NCBI GenBank assembly: GCA_024225635.1 | Contig: JAAEMK010000315.1 | Coordinates: forward strand, 1 to 40,608 | Length of the DNA: 40,608 nucleotides | Reading direction: 5' to 3' | DNA from: Desulfobacteraceae bacterium | GTDB lineage: Bacteria; Desulfobacterota; Desulfobacteria; Desulfobacterales; Desulfobacteraceae | Shown here: in pieces, positions 1 through 8,000 of the stretch | How positions within the stretch are numbered: the stretch's first letter is position 1 | Layout: every line of letters starts with the position of its first letter | Program-made: the position numbers and the translations under genes | Notes under the pieces: generated by a model | What the model saw: only the letters and a program-made list of their open reading frames with translations | The model's database searches: none | Told to the model about the DNA's origin: nothing

Positions 1-2213
1 ACTTGGGCGGTGATGCTGCCGCCGGTGGATTCCGCGCCGGCATCATCCTTGGCCACAAGGGCAAAGGCGTTCAGGGTGCCGCTGGCATTTGATCCAGGGG
101 TCCAGTAAGCGTTTTTTGAGGCATCGATCGTATCGTTGGTCCCGGCGGCATAGGAAGCGGCCGATCCGGCGGCAGCGCCGATCTTCAAACTGCCGGTGGT
201 AACACTTTTTACAACAAAGGCGTTGACCGTACCGTCCGTGTCGGCCTCATCCCCCTGGGTGGTGAGATTCCCAAAGGTGATTTCAACCGCGACATCCTCA
301 TTGGTGGCAGCCACTGGAGCAGCAAAGCTCGTGAGGGTGGGGACTTCGTTGGGAGGTGCCGCAACCCCAAAGAAATCGGAACTTGCTTCACAGATATGTA
401 ACACAGGCTTACCGGCATTTGATTGAGAAATCAGGTGAATTTTGTCATTTACCGTATCAATCACAAAGGAATGGCAACCGTCGGCTTTAAAGAATTTTCC
501 CTCAGCCCAACTGCCGGAGACTTTACGTTTAAAATAATACATTTTTGTCTTTGTATGATACATCAGCACATAGGGGACCGAACCATGAAGCATGATGCTT
601 TTGACTTCTATGCTTCCAAGGCCTTCCAATGGAATCGCTTCATCCACCCAACTGCCGGATGCGTTTGTCTTGTAAAAAGCCGTTCCGTCATCACTATTCA
701 CATAAGCGATATGAATCTTGTCGCCGGAATCAATGATGACATTTCCCACAGCGATCTTTTTTGAAATATCTATAATATCCGTTTTTGCCGAGAATCCATC
801 AGCGGAACTAGCCATGCGCAGCACCGTCTTGTCTCCGGCTTCGTAAAACACATGGGCCGTTCCTCCGCTTTCAACCACGGTCCATCTATCATCACCGTCA
901 TTTGAGGCAATAGGTCCAAGCACGGTTTGTGCCCAGGCACCGGATTTATTCGTGGCATAATTCATATTGCTGCTGTCGGAAAAGGCCACGTGAACCTTAT
1001 TATTGCTGTCGGCAAAAACAAAATCCCGCTTAATAGTTCCGCCTTCGACAGGGCCATTGAATACCGGGGTAAAACCGGACCAGGATGCGCCATTATACAC
1101 GTTATGATAAAAGACACTGGTTGAAGCACTCTGCGTAGTATTTCCGTCTGTCAAAATATGAATATGCCCATTTCCATCAACAGCCATATCGGCTCTCGTG
1201 GCGTTCATACCTCCTGTAAAATCGCTGCGCATCGCTAAATCAGTATGCACCCCCCAGGAGGTGCCATTCCATTTGGAGATCCTGTAACTATACGTCTTTG
1301 AAGAAAAGTTGCTTTCTTTTTGAAAAAGCGCGTAAAGATTGTTGCTGCCGTCAATTTCCAGGTCGGGATTAGCCCATGCAGTGTCGGAATATGTGTATAC
1401 GGTGTTTTTAGTATAAACGGTTTCCGTCAGAACATTTTGAAGTGCTGGCTCTGCCGTGATGCCGTCGCTATCTTCAGAAACAAAATAAACATTGTACAGG
1501 TTCTGATCCGCATTGGCCACGTTGAGTGTGATGCCCCCCGAGACGGTGGGCCCTGTCGAACCGCTCGCGGCGGCGGCCGCTCCCGTCCCATCCTTTCCGG
1601 CTTTTACCTGGGCGCTGGTCGGCGCGGAACCTGTCCTGAGCACCGCGACCGCATAGATGGTACCGGGATGGGAAAGCGTCACATTCAGCCTGAAATTCGA
1701 GGATGTGAGATTCGACACCGAACAAGAATCGATTGCAGGAGCGCCCACCATCCAATTAGCGCTGCAATAGGAGGCTTTGGTTGAAGTTGCGGCTTCGGAG
1801 CTCGAGGCCTCACAGTTTATCTGAGTCGCACATGAAGTATTGACCCGACCGTTACTGGTGCACATAGCCGCTGAAAAATCTTTCCTGCCTTTTAGCGAGT
1901 CTCCGGAAACCAAGCTCTTATTTTCAGTCCGACTTGAAAGCAATCCCTCTTTTTGCAGAAAATCCAGCACATCAACATTATCCGGCTGAATTATTCCATT
2001 CTCTTTTTTTGTACCCCCGCCAAAAACAGCAAAGGGGTCTTGCCCGCTATTTGCTGTAACTTCAGAGGTGCCGGTCCTTACCTCCGCACTGCTTACAGCG
2101 ACACTTTTTGTTCTGAGCCTTGAAATCGACCGCACGGAACTTGCCAATGCCGGTGACCATAGCATTAAAGCCGGAACCACTGCCTTGAATAATTTTACCG
2201 CCTTTGTTTTCAT
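1..2213 (-). CDS. Large secreted repeat protein (FN3-like, propeller-like and cadherin-like modules), 3' end outside window
   Basis: The frame is open from an ATG at 2213 to the left edge (737 codons seen, no stop). It starts MKTKAVKLFKAVVPALM and continues to an ALA-S signal-peptidase-like site near residue 25, so it is exported. A low-complexity Ser/Thr region is followed by a module around residues 180-250 with the SAPTSAQVKAG signature common in fibronectin-like surface domains. Residues about 264-590 show repeated W/DGNGHIHI, NKVHVAFSDS and DKIHIAYVNSDDG motifs typical of BNR/propeller-like repeats. From about 620 a cadherin/tandem-95-like repeat begins (NEDVAVEITF...DTDGTVNAF). Its ATG overlaps the TGA of the upstream DUF4915 gene (ATGA), with AAGGAG six bases before it, so it is the third gene of the protease operon. 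Probable surface or extracellular adhesin; the ligand is unknown. The missing C-terminus may hold the sorting or secretion signal. Confidence 0.85.
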   Translation of the reverse strand, partial: MKTKAVKLFKAVVPALMLWSPALASSVRSISRLRTKSVAVSSAEVRTGTSEVTANSGQDPFAVFGGGTKKENGIIQPDNVDVLDFLQKEGLLSSRTENKSLVSGDSLKGRKDFSAAMCTSNGRVNTSCATQINCEASSSEAATSTKASYCSANWMVGAPAIDSCSVSNLTSSNFRLNVTLSHPGTIYAVAVLRTGSAPTSAQVKAGKDGTGAAAAASGSTGPTVSGGITLNVANADQNLYNVYFVSEDSDGITAEPALQNVLTETVYTKNTVYTYSDTAWANPDLEIDGSNNLYALFQKESNFSSKTYSYRISKWNGTSWGVHTDLAMRSDFTGGMNATRADMAVDGNGHIHILTDGNTTQSASTSVFYHNVYNGASWSGFTPVFNGPVEGGTIKRDFVFADSNNKVHVAFSDSSNMNYATNKSGAWAQTVLGPIASNDGDDRWTVVESGGTAHVFYEAGDKTVLRMASSADGFSAKTDIIDISKKIAVGNVIIDSGDKIHIAYVNSDDGTAFYKTNASGSWVDEAIPLEGLGSIEVKSIMLHGSVPYVLMYHTKTKMYYFKRKVSGSWAEGKFFKADGCHSFVIDTVNDKIHLISQSNAGKPVLHICEASSDFFGVAAPPNEVPTLTSFAAPVAATNEDVAVEITFGNLTTQGDEADTDGTVNAFVVKSVTTGSLKIGAAAGSAASYAAGTNDTIDASKNAYWTPGSNASGTLNAFALVAKDDAGAESTGGSITAQ

Positions 2214-3406
2214 AGAATCTCCTTAAAATCAAAACTATGTCTTATCAAACTGTCATTTATATTTAAAAGTTCCGGGTTTACTGAATCCGGGATTACGGCA
2301 ATGTCGTAAATCTGATCAAGATCCCCGTTGAATTTAATGTGTCCAACCTCTCTGTTGTCTTCCAGGTTTATGATCCAGATACCGCTGAATGTTTCTTCGT
2401 ACTCTTTTGAAATCGGGATAGGATTTTTTATATTGCTTGCCCTTGTTTTTGAAAGGCCCACAAACATCAGCGGGCCGTAAAAATTCACTCCCCTTGGAAA
2501 ACCCTGGAGTTTTATGACCTCGGACAATTCCCTGGCCTCCGGATCAAACTTAAGCACCTTGCCTGTCCCGGATTCGCAAAGATAAACCATGCCGTTGTAA
2601 TATCTCGGGGAATGGGGCATGATAAGGCCTTCAAGCAGAATTTCATTTGTCTCTACATCAATCAGGGTGCCGTTATGCTTTTCGTTTTTTACCCAGGAAT
2701 CCCTTTCGTTAAACTTATTAAAAGTCGTTACATATTTGGGTTTTCCGTCTTTCATTGCCATGCCGTTTAAATGGCATCTGTCTTCAGGGACCAGTTTATC
2801 GATAAAAGGCGGTTTCCATCTTGCAACAAAACTATGATCAGGCGACAGTGTGGAAAGACAGGAAAAAGTGGAGTTTACAACCCATAAACCTTCATTTCCC
2901 CAGGCGATATCGTGGATATTTATCATCCCTGTTGTAAGAGAGGCACGGGAGAAATAGAGGGAATCCGCTTTTTTTACATTTTCCAGCTCTTTTTTTCTCT
3001 TCTCCTTGAGCGCCTTCATTCTCTCCGGATCTTTTTCAAGAAGTTTTCTCGGCATTTTTTCCGTATTATCCAGCCCGCCGTTTTTTATCTTATTTAACAG
3101 GTCATCATTTCTTTTAAACTCCAGAACCTGGGTAAAGGAGCCCAATGTCAAACGCTCCCTGTCCGCATATATCCCCATGGGTCTGGGGAAGCTTTTAAAG
3201 CACGTATCAATTTGCTCCCCGGCTGAACGGACAAAAAAGAGGCGCTGGGCCTGATAGCTGGTTACGGCCAGGGAAATATTGAGCCCCTTCAGTATCCCGG
3301 GAAAATTATCGGTATGGACACTGCCAAACTCAAAACGGATCTCACCATCATTCATTGGAGACCGGTCCATTTCCTGTCCGGCATCGTCAACTTGATTATT
3401 CTTCAT
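2210..3406 (-). CDS. DUF4915 / TIGR03032 family protein
   Basis: A 398-residue protein with the conserved landmarks of the TIGR03032/DUF4915 family: FPRPMGIY near residue 76, HDIAWGNEGLWVVNS, EDRCHLNGMAM, GLIMPHSPR, and GFPRGVNF followed by FVGLSK. The family is predicted to fold as a beta-propeller; its function is not established. No signal peptide is visible, so it is probably cytoplasmic. I chose the ATG at 3406 (MKNNQ...) because GGAAGG lies just upstream; an in-frame ATG at 3436 has no good site. With this start the gene overlaps the end of the subtilase gene by 11 bp, and its own stop overlaps the next ATG by 4 bp, so translation of the three genes is probably coupled. The association with a protease and a large surface protein suggests a role in handling or monitoring that protein; this is inference. 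Confidence 0.85.
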   Translation of the reverse strand: MKNNQVDDAGQEMDRSPMNDGEIRFEFGSVHTDNFPGILKGLNISLAVTSYQAQRLFFVRSAGEQIDTCFKSFPRPMGIYADRERLTLGSFTQVLEFKRNDDLLNKIKNGGLDNTEKMPRKLLEKDPERMKALKEKRKKELENVKKADSLYFSRASLTTGMINIHDIAWGNEGLWVVNSTFSCLSTLSPDHSFVARWKPPFIDKLVPEDRCHLNGMAMKDGKPKYVTTFNKFNERDSWVKNEKHNGTLIDVETNEILLEGLIMPHSPRYYNGMVYLCESGTGKVLKFDPEARELSEVIKLQGFPRGVNFYGPLMFVGLSKTRASNIKNPIPISKEYEETFSGIWIINLEDNREVGHIKFNGDLDQIYDIAVIPDSVNPELLNINDSLIRHSFDFKEIL

Positions 3407-4649
3407 TTCCAACCTTCCACTTTTGCAATAATGCATGACCTAATTTTTGATTAATTTCCCTTAAGGAGATATCTTGATCTTGCGACAACAACAGGGCTAC
3501 AATGCCGCTGACAATAGACGCCGAGGCAGATGTGCCTGAGAAAATCCCGTATTTTTTATCCCCGGTTGTTGTGGCCGGAACATTTTTCCCCCAGGCATAG
3601 ACATCCACGGCCTTACCGTAATTGCTGAATTTCAATGGATGCCCATTGCGATCCGCCGCGCCCACGGTGATGACATCCGGCAATGCGGCTTCACTTGCGT
3701 TCTTTTCCAGTTCCCGCCCCTTGTTGCCTGCGGCAAAGACAACGGCAACCCCCTTTTTTCCTCGCCCCCGGGTGGTGAGATCGTTTATGGCATCGGCCAC
3801 CGGCTGAAGCAGAACTTTTGAATTCCAGCTGCAATTGACGATATCCGCCCCGGCCAATTTGGCAAGATAGAAGCTGAGGACGGTCCTGGAGGTCCAGGTA
3901 TCGGCATGCCGGATGGCGATGAGATCTGCCTCCGGCGCGATGCCGTCGATACCGACCCCATTATGCCGGGCAAAGATCACCCCCGCCACCCGGGTGCCGT
4001 GGGTATCCATGGCATTCCGGGGAGAGGGATCAAAGGTTTCACTCTCCATGTCATAACCAAATGCAAGGCGAACCCCTTGCAGATCTTCATGGGTCAGGTC
4101 AAACCCGTCATCGATGATGGCAATCTTGACGTTCGCGCCCTTGTTGGATTTCCACAAAGGGGAAATTTTAAGACGATCGAGATACGCCTCCGTCCCGTGG
4201 CGGGTAACGGCTTGAGTTGATTTTTCCCGGAGTTGTAGCAGGTCGGGTTGAACAAGCTGTACAAAAGGCTGGGCCGTAAAACAGGCAAGAATGGCGTTAA
4301 GATCATTTTGATCTCCAAAGGCCACAGAGAAATAAATCCCGCAAGCGAGCCTGTACAGTTCCGTCACCCGGGTCACCCGTTTGTCCGTATTCAAGATCTG
4401 GGCTTTGGTTACATCCGCATCGGTCAGTATGATGATTCTATTAGTGAGCTTTACCCCAATGGTACCATCCAGCAGATAACAACCATTTCCCGTTGGAACC
4501 AGCCCCAGGGTATCGGAAAAATTCCTGAACTGCGTAACGGCAGATGCGGGAGTAGAGAAGAGACAGAGCACCATCGGCAGCATGCACCATAAAAAAAACC
4601 GTCCCGGAACAAGCGAAGCGGCCTTGATTTTTTTTTTAAAGCTGTGCAT
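3396..4649 (-). CDS. Secreted subtilisin-like serine protease (S8 family)
   Basis: This 417-residue protein has a signal peptide (hydrophobic stretch about 18-37, ending TPASA). A prodomain-like segment (about 40-140) precedes a subtilase domain (about 150-410). The catalytic triad is visible: Asp180 in IAIIDDGFD, His217 in DTHGTRVAG and Ser374 in FSGTSASAS. The oxyanion Asn is in FAAGN (309). It is therefore likely an active periplasmic or extracellular endopeptidase. An AGGGA ribosome-binding site lies close before the ATG. It is the first gene of an operon with the DUF4915 protein and the large surface protein, whose processing or shedding is an obvious but unproven job. The catalytic domain is near the usual minimum size, without C-terminal accessory domains. 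Confidence 0.93.
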   Translation of the reverse strand: MHSFKKKIKAASLVPGRFFLWCMLPMVLCLFSTPASAVTQFRNFSDTLGLVPTGNGCYLLDGTIGVKLTNRIIILTDADVTKAQILNTDKRVTRVTELYRLACGIYFSVAFGDQNDLNAILACFTAQPFVQLVQPDLLQLREKSTQAVTRHGTEAYLDRLKISPLWKSNKGANVKIAIIDDGFDLTHEDLQGVRLAFGYDMESETFDPSPRNAMDTHGTRVAGVIFARHNGVGIDGIAPEADLIAIRHADTWTSRTVLSFYLAKLAGADIVNCSWNSKVLLQPVADAINDLTTRGRGKKGVAVVFAAGNKGRELEKNASEAALPDVITVGAADRNGHPLKFSNYGKAVDVYAWGKNVPATTTGDKKYGIFSGTSASASIVSGIVALLLSQDQDISLREINQKLGHALLQKWKVGNEE

Positions 4650-4715
4650 CTGTTCCCTGCTATAATAATCTGGCTGAGTTTAATCTTTCCCTTCTGCCCC
4701 CCAAAAAAGGTCCCT

Positions 4716-4744
4716 TATATAGGTTAAAAGAACACTTTGTACAA
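4716..4744 (-). promoter_or_regulatory. Putative sigma-70-type promoter of the subtilase operon
   Basis: Read on the minus strand, TTGTAC (4744-4739) is followed after 17 bases by TATATA (4721-4716). Predicted transcription would start near 4709, giving a 60-base leader before the ATG at 4649. The -35 match is weak (3 of 6), which would suit an activator-dependent promoter. The rest of the 431-bp region 4650-5080 holds two copies of a 15-bp box and a C6A5 tract at 4697 and 5050, but no convincing gene. Confidence 0.4.
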
Positions 4745-4773
4745 CAGGGGGGAGCAGAAAAAATTCGGGCGGG

Positions 4774-4788
4774 AAAATACCTGATTTT
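4774..4788. repeat. 15-bp direct repeat AAAATACCTGATTTT, copy 1 (possible activator box)
   Basis: The box AAAATACCTGATTTT is an imperfect palindrome (AAAAT, five central bases, ATTTT) and recurs exactly at 5015-5029. This copy is centred about 72 bp upstream of the predicted start of the subtilase operon, a usual position for an activator site. The neighbouring gene encodes a LuxR-type DNA-binding protein, a possible but unproven partner. Confidence 0.45.
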
Positions 4789-5014
4789 TGAGAAAGTTAA
4801 ACCATGGGAGAGACGAGCCAGGCAATGAAAAGCATTTTTTTAAGAGAACACCCCCCTCATAGAATGACAGTATGTGTGCAGAGCCACAAACAAGAACCTA
4901 CTGGTTTCATAGCAAGAATGAGACTGATAACCGTCACAAAACTGGAACGGCAAAATAAGGATGCAGACCTTCCCAATTTTTTTCAGCTATTTTTCCGAAT
5001 CTTTTTCAGGCAGA

Positions 5015-5029
5015 AAAATACCTGATTTT
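5015..5029. repeat. 15-bp direct repeat AAAATACCTGATTTT, copy 2
   Basis: An exact second copy of the 4774-4788 box, 241 bp away and 52 bp beyond the stop codon of the kinase-LuxR gene. A short inverted repeat, TCAGG/CCTGA, overlaps it and could also act as a weak 3' hairpin for that gene. Confidence 0.4.
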
Positions 5030-5080
5030 CCCCTCTCCCCTTGAACACGCCCCCCAAAAACAGGAACATTTCCCGTCCCG

Positions 5081-8000
5081 TCACTCTGATATCAAAAACT
5101 TCTTGAGGCTGATTTTTTTACCGGTGAGCCCAAGCTTTTTACGCAAGTTTTTTTTATGGGTTTCAATGGTGTTAAAGGATAGATTCAGGGTCTCGGCCAT
5201 TTGCCGTCCTGTCTTGCCATGCTTGATCATGTTCGCCACCTGCATCTCCATGGGGGTCAGCTTCAACTCGACCACTGATTTCTCCATGAGAAACGGAGCG
5301 GCAATCCTGTCGAGATTCTCCCGGATGGTGGTTACCAGGACCTGCTGACGCTCTGTCAACCCTGATTGCTCAAGCTTCTCCACAAAAGGCATGACAAGAT
5401 CGTTCACATTGAAATACAGATGCTTTTCCACCTGTTCCCGTTCGGTGTTCACCTTTTCAACAAGGACCTTTAATGCGGTGTTCAACTCTTCCAGGCTCTT
5501 TGTCTTTTCCTCGAGTTGTGTTTCCCTTTCCAGCAGATTTTTCGTAACCTCTTCCGTCCGCTTGTACAAAAGGGAATTTTCCAGGGAAATGGCTGCCTGG
5601 GAACAGATGATTTTCAAAAGTTCCAACCGCCCCCGGGTAAACGCTCCCGTGGTAAGATCATTCTCCAGATATAAAACGGCCACAAGCTTATCCTGCTTTA
5701 GAACGGGCAGACAGAGCACTGACAGGGGGTTGTTCTGAACGATGTAGGGATCATTTATGAATTCATGATCCCGGGCGGCATTGTTCAGGAGAACCTCTTT
5801 TTTTGTCTGCCCGGTGTACCGCACCATTGACCAGGGAAGCTCTCTTCCCCCGGTATGTTTCGGCCTTTCGCCCGCACGGGCTTCAATTTTCAATTGAGTC
5901 CCGGATTTTACCAATAGTACGGCTCTCTGGGCGCCCGCGCTTTCCAGGACGATTTTCAGAAGTTTCTCCACAAGCTTTTCCAGCAGAATTTCGCCGGAAA
6001 TCGCCTGGGTCGCCTTGAACACGGCACTCAAATCCAGGAGATTCAAATCCCTTTCAGGGGGAGTTCGGCTTTCCTCCATACCGGAAGCATCGTCACCGGC
6101 CCGGGATGCCGGCAAAACCGTGCCCATGGCAACCAGGGGATATTTCTCGCTCAACCCCCGGACTTTCGCCCCCGCCCCCCACAGGCCATATCCAAGCAGG
6201 GCATCCTGGAGATGGAGATGGGAATAGCGGCTGTTGCCCTGCTCAAGCCAGTATTTGGCAGCCAGTTCATTGGCCAGGGCTTCCATGTTGATGAACCGGT
6301 TCTCCCTGGCGGCGGTTGCGGCCTGCTCATATAAATCAACCGCATCCATGCCCCGGCCCTGGATGCGCGCCTTTTCAGCCTGGATCACAAGGTATCGGTT
6401 CAAAAAGTTTTCAGGGCAGTTTTCCGCCCAGATCCGGGCTTTTTCCAGATAGCCTTCCAGAACGTTTGAGTATTTTTCCTTTTCAGCTCCGTCCATCCGC
6501 CCGTAACAGGCGGTAATTGCCAGGGCGTAGTAGAAGCCATGTTCGGCAAGGACCACCATCCCCGGAACAGAGAGCATGTTATCTTCAAATTTCTCCCCAA
6601 AAGCGATCGCTTCCCTGTATTTCCCGGACAGATACAATGACATTAATTTGGCAACGCCATAATAGGCAAACCCCATGGCGCTTTTCTGCCCGGTCATAAA
6701 ATCAAGATACTCTTTTTCCGTGAGATCATCACTGTCCAGGGAATCGACGCCGGTGGTCCTGCCCATCAAATTTCTTATCAGATTAAGATTCATCCTTATG
6801 ATGTAAAGCATTAACGGGTAATTTGTTCTTCGCGCGATCCCAATGGCATCCAGCGTCTCCTGTTCAAGTTCCGCAAGATTGACGGATTGGGCGATCCTTA
6901 GAGACGTTTTATTCAGCAATGCAAACGCCACATGGATAAAATCCCCGGCCCCAAGGGCCGCACTGTAGCCTTCCTTCCAGAAAGGCTCACATTTAGAAAA
7001 ATGTTCCCGCCAGAATTGGGCGAAAAAGGTAACAAACAGATATACTTTGCCTTTTATTGAACAATTACCGTTTTTTTCATTAAGGGCGATGGCGAGCCTG
7101 CCGTACTCCCATGCGTCCCTGTACCTGTGCCCGTCGGTTATGCAGCAGGTATATGCGGCGTAGGCATGGGCGGAGATATCGGAATGGCCATATTCCAGAC
7201 CGATATTCATCATAAGGGTCATGAGTGTCTCCATGCACCAGGGTCTTTTTGCCCTTATCTGATAAGCGGGAGGAAAGGTCTGCATCAACAGGCGCAAGGC
7301 AGCTTCCATTTTTTCATTATCTATTTTTGGAAGATTCAGCAGTTCATCCGTTTTCCTGCCGGCCAGTAATTTTTGGAATCTTGATTCCTCTTTTAACCAC
7401 TCTTCCCGGGTGGGGTTGGTTGTGACTTCAATTCCCCATCTGTTCAAGACAGAGACGGTCAATAAAATCGCTTCCTCCATCCTGCTATTACTGATATGCA
7501 CCTGAAGCAGCCTTTCATAGATACGAGTTTTGTCAATTTCGTCATCCATCTGCTCCAGCACCTTTTTAAAGATCGCTTCCGCCCGCTTAAAATTTCCAGC
7601 AAAAACCTCGCAATCGGCAAGCAAAAGATTCAGTTCAAGCACCAGTCGATAATGCTTTGCCCACATCCCTTTGGCCGGCAAAAGCATCAACCCGTGCCCG
7701 GCATAGCCCGAAGCGGCCTGCCAGGCATTGGATTCCCTGGCCCTTATTCCTGCCTCAAGGTTGAGTTCGGCAAGCTCCACCCGTTCCTTTTCCCCTGTGA
7801 TCAGGGAAGAACCAAGATTCAAATGATTGGTGATATCAAAGAGGTATTTATCACGCCCCCCCGGGCGGTTTGCGGCGTAATTGAGCATTAAGCGCCCCAT
7901 GCGCAAATGCATCTCCCTTAGCTGGTCTTTGGGAATCAATGCATACGCTGCCTCCTGCACCCTGTCATGGAGGAATTTGTGCTCTTTGACGATCAAGGGA

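Noticed and set aside
4804-5025. 73-codon plus-strand frame between the subtilase and kinase genes
   Set aside because: No ribosome-binding site, no conserved features, and it runs across the regulatory boxes in the intergenic region.
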